From Streptomyces sp. BK340 (GTDB taxonomy: Bacteria > Actinomycetota > Actinomycetes > Streptomycetales > Streptomycetaceae): DNA of 64,000 bases. A program made the position numbers and the translations under genes. The stretch covers positions 62,001 to 126,000 of the forward strand of contig NZ_VISR01000002.1 of NCBI RefSeq assembly GCF_007827595.1. Reading direction: 5' to 3'. Below, in pieces: positions 14,556-22,449 of the stretch (positions within the stretch are counted from its first letter, which is position 1; each line of letters starts with the position of its first letter). Under the pieces are notes generated by a model, which was given only the letters and a program-made list of their open reading frames with translations, was not told the origin of the DNA and ran no database searches.

Positions 14556-15375
14556 TGCGGGCGTCCTCCATGTGGATCGCCATGACACCGTCGATCTCGC
14601 CGTCGAGCCGGAGGACGAGTGCCGGGCTGCCGTTGACCACCGTGAGCTCGGTGGTGATCGTGGCCGTGTGCTTGCCGGCGCCGCCGACGATGAAGCGGGC
14701 CACCTTGTCCGCGCCGACGACCGGCCGCACCGCGGCCCGCTTGATGCCGCCGCCGTCGCTCACCAGGACGACCTCGGGAGCGAGCACGTCGAGGAAGCCC
14801 TGCAGGTCCCCGGTGTCCAGCGCGCGCCGGAACGACTCCAGAGCAGCCCGGGTCCGGCTCGCGGAGACCACCTCGCGCGGGCGGCGGGCGTCGACGTGCC
14901 GGCGGGCGCGGTGCGCGATCTGGCGGACGGCCGAGGGGGTCTTTTCGACGGCGGCCGCGATCTCGTCGTAGCCGACGTCGAAGACCTCGCGCAGCACGAA
15001 CACGGCGCGTTCCGTCGGCGACAGTGTCTCCAGGACGAGCATCAGCGCCATCGACACGCTCTCGGCCAACTCGACGTCCTGGGCCACGTCCGGCGCGGTG
15101 AGCAGCGGCTCCGGCAGCCACGGGCCGACGTACGCCTCCTTGCGGCGCGACATGGCGCGCAGCCGGTTGAGCGACTGCCGGGTCGTGATGCGGACGAGAT
15201 AGGCGCGCTGGTCGCGCACCTGCTCCAGGTCGACCTCGACCCAGCGCAGCCAGGTCTCCTGGAGGACGTCCTCCGCGTCGGCGGCCGATCCGAGCATCTC
15301 GTAGGCGACGGTGAAGAGCAGGTTGCGGTGGGCGGCGAAAGCCTCGGTCGCCGGGTCCGTGGCGTGGTCGCTCAT
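14479..15375 (-). CDS. ECF41-type RNA polymerase sigma factor with SnoaL-like C-terminal domain (SigJ-like)
   Basis: A 298-residue protein with sigma2 (FTVAYEMLGSAADAEDVLQE), a linker containing the ECF41-typical WLPEP, sigma4 (LSPTERAVFVLREVFDVGYDEIA) and a C-terminal SnoaL-like domain carrying DGGG and NPEKL, the conserved C-terminal motifs of ECF41. In this group the C-terminal extension replaces an anti-sigma factor. The start at 15375 has GAGGGGGA upstream. It is 25 bases behind the flavoprotein gene with no room for a promoter, so it should be transcribed from 16671-16697, which carries an ECF41 promoter. Confidence 0.9.
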   Translation of the reverse strand: MSDHATDPATEAFAAHRNLLFTVAYEMLGSAADAEDVLQETWLRWVEVDLEQVRDQRAYLVRITTRQSLNRLRAMSRRKEAYVGPWLPEPLLTAPDVAQDVELAESVSMALMLVLETLSPTERAVFVLREVFDVGYDEIAAAVEKTPSAVRQIAHRARRHVDARRPREVVSASRTRAALESFRRALDTGDLQGFLDVLAPEVVLVSDGGGIKRAAVRPVVGADKVARFIVGGAGKHTATITTELTVVNGSPALVLRLDGEIDGVMAIHMEDARITGLYYVRNPEKLTRVESETPLTLR

Positions 15376-15400
15376 GTCTCGATCCCCCTCGTTCGGCTGG

Positions 15401-16597
15401 CTAGACAGTCTGTCCGGAGGTGGCCGGCGCCTCGCCGCGCCCGGCCCGCAGCAGCTGCCCGCGCTTGTCGTCCCTGACCCACGTGAGCGAGCCGGGCTTG
15501 CGTGCCTCGTCCGCCAGATGTTTGACGGTGGCCCGGCAGACGAACTCCTTGAGCTTCGAGCCAGGTCGTCCACCGAGGCAGAGCCTTGTGGCGGTGTCGT
15601 CCTTGGAGGCGAACTGGAAGATACCGGCGCGACGCCCCAGGCTGAGGCACTGACCGAAGAACCCCAGGTTGATGGGCACGGGTCGGCCGCCCGCGATCCG
15701 GCTGAGCACCGTGTCGGCGGCATGTGCGCCGATCCTCGTGGCGGCCTGACAGCTCATCCGGAACGGCAGGTCCGACGGTGCCGCCGCATCCCCGGCCGCG
15801 ACGATCCGCACATCGTCCACGCTCGTCAGGGTCTCGTCGGTGAGCAGGCGGCCCAGGGCGTCGGTGCTCAGGCCGCTGCGCGCGGCCAGGTCCGGAACGC
15901 CGAATCCAGCGGTCCAGACGGTCACCTCGCTCGGCAGCTCACGGCCGTCACCGAGCCGCACGGCATCGCGTGTCACGGCCGTCACCTTCGCGTCGGGACC
16001 TTCGAGCACGGTCACACCCAGCCCGGCCAGCCGCCCGGCGACCGAGCGCCGGCCCCGCGGGTGCAGGTACGGGCCGAGCACCCCGCCGCAGACCAGGGTC
16101 ACGCCGTGGCCCCGCTCCGCCAGCTCGGCGGCGGTCTCTATGCCGCTCGGACCGGCTCCGACCACGGTCACGGCGGCCTTCGCGGACGCGGAGTCGAGAA
16201 CCGGCCGCAGCCGCTGCGCCTCCTCCAGGCTGGCGACCGGGTAGGCGAACTCGGCCGCTCCGGGCACCTGCGGGTCGGCGCTGCCACTGCCCACGGCGTA
16301 GATCAGGTAGTCGTAGCCGACCGTGCCGCCGGCAGCCAGCGCCACCCCCCGCCCGACCGCGTCGATCCGGGTCACGGTGTCGACCACCAGCCGGACGCCC
16401 TTGGCCAGCACCTGGCTGTAGTCGACGACCGCGGTGTGGGTCCCGGCCGCCAGCTGGTGCAGGCGGATCCGCTCGACGAAGGACGGGCGCGGGTTGACCA
16501 GGGTCACGGACACGTCGGCGCGCTGCGTCAGGCGGTTGGCCGCCAGGACTCCGGCGTAACCGCCGCCGATCACGACCACTTCGGTGTTCTCGGGCAT
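15401..16597 (-). CDS. NDH-2-like FAD/NAD(P) oxidoreductase (ECF41-associated)
   Basis: A 398-residue two-dinucleotide-binding flavoprotein: FAD site VVIGGGYAGVLAA at the N-terminus, NAD(P) site VTVVGAGPSGIETAAELAE near residue 165, and a C-terminal FAD motif IVAAGDAAA. The overall pattern resembles type II NADH dehydrogenase or ferredoxin reductase. ECF41 sigma factors are typically linked to COE genes (carboxymuconolactone decarboxylase, oxidoreductase, epimerase); this is the oxidoreductase member and shares an operon with the sigma factor. The electron acceptor is unknown. Confidence 0.85.
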   Translation of the reverse strand: MPENTEVVVIGGGYAGVLAANRLTQRADVSVTLVNPRPSFVERIRLHQLAAGTHTAVVDYSQVLAKGVRLVVDTVTRIDAVGRGVALAAGGTVGYDYLIYAVGSGSADPQVPGAAEFAYPVASLEEAQRLRPVLDSASAKAAVTVVGAGPSGIETAAELAERGHGVTLVCGGVLGPYLHPRGRRSVAGRLAGLGVTVLEGPDAKVTAVTRDAVRLGDGRELPSEVTVWTAGFGVPDLAARSGLSTDALGRLLTDETLTSVDDVRIVAAGDAAAPSDLPFRMSCQAATRIGAHAADTVLSRIAGGRPVPINLGFFGQCLSLGRRAGIFQFASKDDTATRLCLGGRPGSKLKEFVCRATVKHLADEARKPGSLTWVRDDKRGQLLRAGRGEAPATSGQTV

Positions 16598-16670
16598 GGT
16601 CTCTTCCTTCGCTTCGGTGGTTCGCTTTGGAGGTTCGGTACGGGAGTTCGGTACGGGAGTTCGGCCTCAA

Positions 16671-16697
16671 GACACCGCAGGTCGGCTCGCTGTGACA
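16671..16697 (-). promoter_or_regulatory. ECF41-type promoter of the oxidoreductase-sigma operon
   Basis: On the minus strand TGTCACA (16691-16697) is separated by exactly 16 bp from TGTC (16671-16674). The published ECF41 consensus, as I recall, is TGTCACA-N16-CGTC, so this is one mismatch away and predicts autoregulation. Just upstream on the same strand is a GTGA-N6-GTCAC dyad (about 16702-16716). The leader of about 70 nt contains two copies of GTTCGGTACGGGA. Confidence 0.7.
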
Positions 16698-16777
16698 GAC
16701 TGTGACCCAGATCACTTCACGGGAGGGGACGGGGTGCCCTTGCGGCGACCGGGTGAAGTCCGGGCGTGGCGTGGCGC

Positions 16778-16805
16778 ACTATTGCAAGCAGGTGCTTGCA
16801 ATAGT
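16778..16805. promoter_or_regulatory. Perfect 28-bp palindrome upstream of the XRE regulator gene
   Basis: ACTATTGCAAGCA-GG-TGCTTGCAATAGT has 13-bp arms with no mismatch and a 2-bp spacer. It ends 27 bp before ATG at 16832, within the expected promoter. Its position and symmetry suit an autoregulatory operator for the homodimeric XRE protein encoded just downstream. Confidence 0.7.
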
Positions 16806-16831
16806 TAGCGCGACTGGTGCAAGGTGGGGAC

Positions 16832-17323
16832 ATGGCATCGCTCAACGTCGGCAATCTCGGTGAGTACCTGCGCGAGCAGCGGCGCAACGCCCAGCTCTCG
16901 CTGCGGCAGCTCGCCGACGCCGCCGGGGTGTCCAATCCGTACCTGAGCCAGATCGAGCGCGGGCTGCGCAAGCCCAGCGCGGAGGTGCTCCAGCAGGTCG
17001 CCAAGGCGCTGCGCATCTCCGCCGAGACGCTGTACGTCCGCGCCGGCATCCTCGACGCCGAACGGGACCGGGACGACGTGGAGACCCGCGCCGTCATCCT
17101 CGCCGATCCCTCGCTCAACGAGCGGCAGAAGCAGGTGCTGCTCCAGATCTACGAGTCCTTCCGCAAGGAGAACGGATTCGGGGTCGGCGCAGCGGTGGAG
17201 GACCTCGGCGAAGGGGCGACGGAGGAAGCGCCCGGCGGCAGCGACGACCCGAGCGACACCGGCGTACGCGGCACCCGCACGGCCGGCGGCAGTGATGCCG
17301 GTCCGCGGCGGACGGCCGGATAG
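16832..17323 (+). CDS. XRE-family regulator (Rv0474-like)
   Basis: A 163-residue protein with an N-terminal HTH_3 domain (about residues 7-63; LRQLADAAGVSNPYLSQIERGLRKPSAEVLQQVAKAL) and a disordered acidic/Gly-rich tail. ATG at 16832 is preceded by AAGGTGGGG. The downstream genes encode an HbhA-like protein and a DUF2516 membrane protein, the same order as M. tuberculosis Rv0474-Rv0476, which supports orthology. The palindrome just upstream is the probable operator. Confidence 0.85.
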   Translation: MASLNVGNLGEYLREQRRNAQLSLRQLADAAGVSNPYLSQIERGLRKPSAEVLQQVAKALRISAETLYVRAGILDAERDRDDVETRAVILADPSLNERQKQVLLQIYESFRKENGFGVGAAVEDLGEGATEEAPGGSDDPSDTGVRGTRTAGGSDAGPRRTAG

Positions 17324-17409
17324 CGAGACCCTGACAAGCCAGCCTCCGGGCGCCACACCGCGGACCACACCAACCCTCAGCCGAACGCGAATCCGGGAGG
17401 ACCATCACC

Positions 17410-18006
17410 ATGGCCATCACCGACGACCTGCGCAAGACCCTCAGCGACCCGACCCCGCTCTACTTCGCCGCCGGCACCGCCGACCTCGCCCTCCAGCAGG
17501 CCAAGAAGGTGCCCGGCCTGGTCGAGCAGCTGCGTGCCGAGGCCCCGACCCGGATCGACGCCGTGCGCAACACGGACCCGAAGGCCGTGCAGGAGAAGGC
17601 CGCCGCCCGGGCCAAGGAGGCGCAGGCGACCCTGCAGACCAAGGTCAACGAGTTCATCGGCACCCTCGACGTCGACCTCAAGAAGTTCGGCGAGAGCGCC
17701 CAGGACCTCGCCCTGCGCGGTGTCGGCGTCGCCGCCGAGTACGCCGTCAAGGCCCGCGAGACCTATGAGCGGGTCGCCGAGCACGGCGAGCAGGCCGTGA
17801 AGAACTGGCGTGGCGAGGCCGCCGACGAGATCGAGGAGTTGGCCATCGTCGTCGAGGGCAAGCCCGAGCCGGCCGCTGCCGAGGAGGAGCCGAAGCCGGC
17901 CGAGGCCAGGACCGAGCCCGCCGCGGCGAAGAAGCCCGCGGCCCGGAAGGCCCCGGCCCCCCGCAAGGCCGCCACCGCGAAGAAGACGACGCCGCCGGCG
18001 AAGTGA
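17410..18006 (+). CDS. HbhA-like protein with Lys/Ala/Pro-rich tail
   Basis: A 198-residue protein. Residues 1-150 are mostly helical or coiled-coil (ADLALQQAKKVPGLVEQLRAEAP, then QEKAAARAKEAQATLQTKVNEFIG). The last 50 residues are an Ala/Lys/Pro tail (AAAKKPAARKAPAPRKAATAKK), like the heparin-binding tail of mycobacterial HBHA. There is no signal peptide, as in HBHA. The ribosome-binding site is GGGAGG. In a saprophyte the basic tail more likely binds nucleic acid, acidic lipid or polymer than host glycans; that is inference. Confidence 0.75.
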   Translation: MAITDDLRKTLSDPTPLYFAAGTADLALQQAKKVPGLVEQLRAEAPTRIDAVRNTDPKAVQEKAAARAKEAQATLQTKVNEFIGTLDVDLKKFGESAQDLALRGVGVAAEYAVKARETYERVAEHGEQAVKNWRGEAADEIEELAIVVEGKPEPAAAEEEPKPAEARTEPAAAKKPAARKAPAPRKAATAKKTTPPAK

Positions 18007-18112
18007 GCATGACCGACGAGGCGTGGACGGGCCGGGCACCATGGGGGTGCCCGGCCCGTTCTATGGGTACGGTGGCGTGGTACGGATCGGGAGACGGCGG
18101 GCGGTGGACGGC

Positions 18113-18460
18113 ATGCTGATGTTGGGCTTCGCGGGGTTCATGGGGATCTTGAAGATCATCCTGATGGCCCTCGCCGCGTTCGGGCTCGTCGACGCCGCGA
18201 TCCGGCGCGAGGACGCCTTCCGTGCGGCCGACAAGCAGAACAAGGTCTTCTGGCTGATCATCCTCGGCATCGCGCTGGTGGTCAGCTACCTGTTCTCGAT
18301 CCTCGGCATTCTGCCGATCGCCGGCCTGGTGGCCAGCATCGTCTACATCGTCGACGTGCGCCCCGCGCTCAAGCAGGTCTCCGGCGGCAGCGGTTGGGGC
18401 CGCCGCCGCGGCGGAAGCAGCAGCGACGGCCCGTACGGCCCGTACAACGGCGGCCGTTGA
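18113..18460 (+). CDS. DUF2516-family small membrane protein
   Basis: A 115-residue protein with two clear transmembrane segments (about residues 3-25, GFAGFMGILKIILMALAAFGLV, and 47-75) and the DUF2516 feature of a polar RREDAF.AADKQNK loop between them. The C-terminus is Gly/Ser/Arg/Tyr-rich. It corresponds to Rv0476 in the conserved XRE-HbhA-DUF2516 order. ATG at 18113 is used; GTG at 18104 is an alternative. The function is unknown. Confidence 0.75.
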   Translation: MLMLGFAGFMGILKIILMALAAFGLVDAAIRREDAFRAADKQNKVFWLIILGIALVVSYLFSILGILPIAGLVASIVYIVDVRPALKQVSGGSGWGRRRGGSSSDGPYGPYNGGR

Positions 18461-18475
18461 CCCCCGGCGGGGGGC

Positions 18476-19780
18476 TTACGGCGTGCGGTCCAGCAGGACC
18501 ACTGCCACGTCGTCCGTCAGCTCCCCGCCGTTGAGGTCGCGGACCTCACTCACCGCCGCCCGCAGCAGACCCTCGCCCCGCAGGCCCTCGGAGAGCTGGC
18601 GGCGGATCATCTCCACCATCCCGTCCTGGCCCAGGCGTTCTCCGCCGCTGCCCACCCGGCCCTCGATCAGACCGTCGGTGTAGAGCATCAGGCTCCACTC
18701 GGCACCCAGCTCCACCTGCATCCGCGGCCAGCGGGCGCCGGGCAGCAGACCGAGGGCAGGGCCGTTCTTGTCGTACGGCAGCAGCTTCGCGGTGCGGCCG
18801 GGGCGGGCGAGCAGCGGGGCCGGATGTCCGGCCAGGCACAGGCCCGCCGAGCGTCCGTCCGGCGCTATGTCCACCGTGCACACCGTCGCGAAGATCTCCT
18901 CGTCCGAGCGCTCGTGCTCCAGCACCTGCTGGAGCGTGCCCAGCAGGTCGTCGCCGGACAGCCCGGCCAGTGTCAGCGCCCGCCAGGCGATGCGCAGCTC
19001 CACGCCGAGCGCGGCCTCGTCCGGGCCGTGGCCGCAGACGTCGCCGATCATGGCGTGCACGGTGCCGTCCGGGGTGCGGACGGCGTCGTAGAAGTCGCCC
19101 CCGAGCAGGGCCCGGGAGCGGCCGGGGCGGTAGCGGGCGGCGAACCGCAGCGAGGAACCGTCCAGCAGCGGCGTGGGCAGCAGCCCGCGCTCCAGCCGCC
19201 GGTTCTCCTGGGCGCGCAGCCGGCCCTCCGCCAGGCGCCGCTCGGCCGTATCGGAACGTTTCCGCTCCACCGCGTAACGGATGGCGCGGCTGAGCAGGCG
19301 GCCGTCCAGTTCGTCCCGGAACAGGTAGTCCTGGGCGCCGACGCGCACGGCCTCGGCGGCGCGCTCGGCGTCGCCGGAGGCGGTCAGCGCGAGCACGGCG
19401 TGCCGGGGCGCCAGCTCCAGCACGTGCTTGAGCACGGCCAGCTCGTCGGCGTCCTCGTCGCCGGCCCGGCCGGGCGCCGCGAGCGCCAGGTCCAGCAGGA
19501 TGCAGTGGACGTCGTCGGTGAGCAGTCGCCCGGCCTCGGTGAGGTTGCGGGCGGTGCGGACGCGGATCGGCTTGCCGGAGGCGTCCAGCAGTTCGGGCAC
19601 GATCGGCGAGCCCGCCGGATCGTCCTCGATCAGCAGCAGGGTGAGAGGGGCGCCGGTGGCGCCGCCGGCCGTGGCGCTGCGCTGAGCCTCTTCCTTGAGG
19701 GGACCGCCATGGGGGGCGGTCTGCGCCTGACCACTCTCCACGGCCGGGATCGCTCTCTGCCGCGGTACGGGTACGGGCAT
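18476..19780 (-). CDS. Response regulator fused to SpoIIE/PP2C-type phosphatase
   Basis: A 434-residue protein: disordered residues 1-45, receiver domain about 48-170 (acidic pair EDD, phospho-acceptor in CILLDLAL, LTASG, then DYLFRDELDGRLL where the usual Lys is Arg), a coiled linker, and a C-terminal SpoIIE PP2C phosphatase (LGGDFYDAV, GDVCGHGPDEAA, LYTDGLIEGR, DDVAVVLL). It has the form of an RsbU-like phosphatase acting on anti-anti-sigma factors, which streptomycetes use widely in stress and development. The start at 19780 has GGAAGGAA upstream. No partner kinase or sigma gene is nearby. Confidence 0.85.
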   Translation of the reverse strand: MPVPVPRQRAIPAVESGQAQTAPHGGPLKEEAQRSATAGGATGAPLTLLLIEDDPAGSPIVPELLDASGKPIRVRTARNLTEAGRLLTDDVHCILLDLALAAPGRAGDEDADELAVLKHVLELAPRHAVLALTASGDAERAAEAVRVGAQDYLFRDELDGRLLSRAIRYAVERKRSDTAERRLAEGRLRAQENRRLERGLLPTPLLDGSSLRFAARYRPGRSRALLGGDFYDAVRTPDGTVHAMIGDVCGHGPDEAALGVELRIAWRALTLAGLSGDDLLGTLQQVLEHERSDEEIFATVCTVDIAPDGRSAGLCLAGHPAPLLARPGRTAKLLPYDKNGPALGLLPGARWPRMQVELGAEWSLMLYTDGLIEGRVGSGGERLGQDGMVEMIRRQLSEGLRGEGLLRAAVSEVRDLNGGELTDDVAVVLLDRTP

Positions 19781-20087
19781 CTTCTTGGTTCCTTCCCTCC
19801 CCCCGAGGGCAGGCGGGGCGAGGGACCTCGACCCACCGTCGGGTGACCATAGCGGTACCGCCCGCCCTGATGGAATGGTGTGAGCCGCGTCGCTCGGGTG
19901 CAGTCCCCCGTCATATGCCGCGATCCGTAGCGCAGTTGGACAGGACGGTCGCCGAGCTGGGATGACGAAGCTCACGTACCGCCCGGGTTTGGGCGGCCGT
20001 TGGGCGTGCGGTGGGTCACAGGGGAGGGTTCGCGGGGCGCGTGGGAGCCGTCACATGACCTGGCTCACGCGTCCGGTCGGACGGCGC
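19781..20087. other. Intergenic region between the NlpC/P60 and phosphatase genes
   Basis: These 307 bases lie between two minus-strand genes and should hold the phosphatase-gene promoter. I see no convincing gene. A tRNA A-box-like string at 19928-19939 has no partner T-arm and is not a tRNA. Near 20064-20101 the 16-mer CTCACGCGTCCGGTCG occurs twice, the second copy covering the end of the hydrolase gene. Confidence 0.5.
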
Positions 20088-21167
20088 TCACGCGTCCGGT
20101 CGTACGACTCCCAGGATCGGCATCGAACCCGCGCCCGCGATCGTCACCGTACGTCCCGGCCGCGGGGAGTGGATGATCGCGCCGTCGCCGACGTACATCG
20201 CGACGTGGCTGGCGTCGTCGAAGTAGATGATGAGGTCGCCGGGGCGCATGTCCTTGATGTCCACGTGCGGGAGCTGTTTCCACTGCTCCTGCGAGGTGCG
20301 CGGGATGGGGTGGCCGGCGTTCAGCCAGGCCTGGGAGGTCAGGCCCGAGCAGTCGTAGGACTTGGGGCCCTCGGCGCCCCACACGTACGGCTTGCCCAGC
20401 TGGGCGGTGGCGAACTCGACGGCCTTCTTGCCCTGCGCCGAGGCCTTGCCGTTGATCTCGTCGAGGATGCCGGTGTCCAGCCACTTGGTCTGGGCCTGGG
20501 AGGCGGCCTGCTGCTCCAGCTCGGCGAGTCGTTCCTTCTCCTTCTTCTCCAGCCGGGACTCGAGCTGCTCCGCCTCGGAGATCTGCTGCTTGATCTTCTT
20601 CTTGGCGGCCGCCTTGGCCTTGCGGTTGGACTCCAGCTTCCGCCACTGGGCGGAGGCGTCGTCGGCGTAGCCCTGCAAGTCCTTCTGGGTGCGGGTCATT
20701 TCCGCGATCAGTTTGTTGGTCGCGCGCTGGCCGTTCAGCACCGTGCCGGCCCCGTCGATGAACTCCTGCGGGTCGTCGCTGAGCAGGAACTGGGCGGTGG
20801 GCGGCAGTCCGCCGGTGCGGTACTGGGCCCGGGCCGACGCGCCGGCCTGGTTCTTGAGCCGCTCCAGTTTCTGCTGTCCCTCGACGATCTTCTTCGCCAG
20901 CTCGACGATGAGGGCGGACTGTTCCTTCGTCCGCTCCTCGGCCGCGTTGTAGGCGTCGGTGGCGACGGCGGCGTCGTGGTAGAGCTTGTCGAGCTTCTCG
21001 CGGACCTTCTCAAGGTCCTTGCTCGGCGGGGGAGTCGGGGAGGCGCTCGGGGACGCGCTCGGGGTGGGGGTCGGGGCGGCGAACGCCGTGCCGGGTGCCG
21101 CCAGTACGGTCACCGCGCAGACCACCGTGACGGCGGCCGTGAGCAGACCGCGCTTGCCCGTGCCCAT
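20088..21167 (-). CDS. Secreted NlpC/P60 peptidoglycan endopeptidase with coiled-coil domain
   Basis: A 359-residue exported protein: signal peptide (LLTAAVTVVCAVTVLAAPGTAFAA), a Pro/Ser linker, a long coiled coil (about residues 45-225) and a C-terminal NlpC/P60 domain with catalytic Cys in SYDCSGLTSQAW, His in DDASHVAMYVG and a third polar residue in AIIHSPRPG. This is the RipA/RipC-like layout of D,L-endopeptidases that cleave D-iGlu-mDAP bonds during growth and septation; the coiled coil probably autoinhibits the enzyme or docks an FtsEX-like partner. ATG at 21167 follows GGGGGAG. Confidence 0.85.
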   Translation of the reverse strand: MGTGKRGLLTAAVTVVCAVTVLAAPGTAFAAPTPTPSASPSASPTPPPSKDLEKVREKLDKLYHDAAVATDAYNAAEERTKEQSALIVELAKKIVEGQQKLERLKNQAGASARAQYRTGGLPPTAQFLLSDDPQEFIDGAGTVLNGQRATNKLIAEMTRTQKDLQGYADDASAQWRKLESNRKAKAAAKKKIKQQISEAEQLESRLEKKEKERLAELEQQAASQAQTKWLDTGILDEINGKASAQGKKAVEFATAQLGKPYVWGAEGPKSYDCSGLTSQAWLNAGHPIPRTSQEQWKQLPHVDIKDMRPGDLIIYFDDASHVAMYVGDGAIIHSPRPGRTVTIAGAGSMPILGVVRPDA

Positions 21168-21300
21168 ATGCTCCCCCAAACTGATTTACCGTCAGTAACT
21201 TATGGTCGCCCGACGGATCGTGCCACGGCGACGCGCAAAACGACAGAGGTCACGGGAAGTCGGATTTTCGCCCCGCCCATCCGGCGCACTTCCCCCTGCC

Positions 21301-21325
21301 CGCGCCGATCACGACGATCGGCGCG
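21301..21325. terminator. Perfect 10-bp hairpin after the methyltransferase gene
   Basis: CGCGCCGATC-ACGAC-GATCGGCGCG lies about 40 bp beyond the minus-strand methyltransferase stop and before the NlpC gene on the same strand. It fits a terminator that separates the two. Confidence 0.65.
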
Positions 21326-21367
21326 ACGATGTGACGAACGGCGCACGGAGATCGTTCCCCAGGGTGC

Positions 21368-22219
21368 TCAACACCCTCGCGGCGCCAACGCCTCCCAGGC
21401 CACCGTCACTTCACCCTGGCGCCAGCGCGCCGGTGTGTCCGTCACGGGCCAGTCGGCGCACAGGTCCTGGACCGTGCGGATCCAGCGCTGGCGGGCGCCG
21501 TAGGAGGCGTAGGGGGCGGCGGCCGCCCAGGCGCGGTCGAAGTCGCGCAGGAAGGCGTGCACGGGCTCGCCGGGCACATTGCGGTGGATCAGGGCTTTCG
21601 GCAGCCGCTCGGCGAGGTCCGAGGGACGCTCCAGGGAGCCGAGCCGGGTCGCGAAGGTCACCGTCCGCGGGCCCTCGGGGCCGAGCGCCACCCACACGTG
21701 CCGGCGCCCGATCTCGTCACAGGTCCCCTCGACCAGCAGCCCGCCCCGTGAGCCCCCGCCCGCCGGCGCGAGCCGTGCGCACAGCCGCTCCCACACGGCG
21801 GCGACCTGGGCCTCGTCGTACTGGCGCAGCACGTTGGCGGCCCGCACGAGCACCGGCCGCCCGGGCACCGGGACCTCGAAGCCGCCGTGCCGGAAGACCA
21901 GGCCCTCCCGCTCGTACGGCTTCGCCGCCGCGACCCGCTCCGGCTCGATCTCGACGCCGACCACACGCGCGCGGGGTGCGGCGGTCCGCAGCCGGCCGAG
22001 CAGCTCCACCGCGGTCCACGGCGCCGCGCCGTACCCGAGGTCCACCGCCACCGGATCCGCGGCACGCCGCAGCTCGGCGCCGTGCGTGGCCGCTATCCAG
22101 CGGTCCATGCGCCGCAACCGGTTGGGGTTGGTCGTCCCGCGCGTCACCGCCCCCACGACGGAGGTCCCCCCGGTCGGGCGAAGCCGAGAGCGGGGGAGGG
22201 GCGTCGCGCGGGCTGTCAT
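21368..22219 (-). CDS. Class I SAM-dependent methyltransferase-like protein
   Basis: A 283-residue protein with a Rossmann-type SAM site: motif I AVDLGYGAAPWTAVELL at about residue 58, followed by VVGVEIEPERV (acidic residue binding ribose) and ANVLRQY (motif IV region). The rest does not match a substrate class I recognise. Its place directly upstream of, and divergent from, mshA is conserved in my memory of Streptomyces. TACCCT sits seven bases before ATG with no ribosome-binding site, suggesting a leaderless mRNA. Confidence 0.75.
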   Translation of the reverse strand: MTARATPLPRSRLRPTGGTSVVGAVTRGTTNPNRLRRMDRWIAATHGAELRRAADPVAVDLGYGAAPWTAVELLGRLRTAAPRARVVGVEIEPERVAAAKPYEREGLVFRHGGFEVPVPGRPVLVRAANVLRQYDEAQVAAVWERLCARLAPAGGGSRGGLLVEGTCDEIGRRHVWVALGPEGPRTVTFATRLGSLERPSDLAERLPKALIHRNVPGEPVHAFLRDFDRAWAAAAPYASYGARQRWIRTVQDLCADWPVTDTPARWRQGEVTVAWEALAPRGC

Positions 22220-22449
22220 ACCTACGAGGGTAGGCGGACCTGCGGGGCCGGTTTCCGGCGCCGGCAGGGGCGGCCGTCGCGTGCCTGGCCCGGGGTGCGC
22301 GGTGACTGTCGAACGGTTGAGCGGGCGATGGTAATGATTCGGTAAAGGCTGCCGTGAGGGAATTCGAGCCGCCCCCGCCGCTGTTGCACCCCCTTGGAGG
22401 GCGCGGTCGGTCCTCCGGCAGGCATGCCCGCAGCGAGGAGGAACGCCAC

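Noticed and set aside
16618..16670. GTTCGGTACGGGA direct repeats as a regulator site
   Set aside because: Two adjacent copies in the leader of the oxidoreductase gene, with no dyad and no second occurrence elsewhere, so simple slippage is the more likely source.
19928..19939. tRNA A-box-like string TAGCGCAGTTGG
   Set aside because: No anticodon arm, T-arm (GGTTCGAATCC type) or acceptor pairing follows within 90 bases, so it is a chance match.
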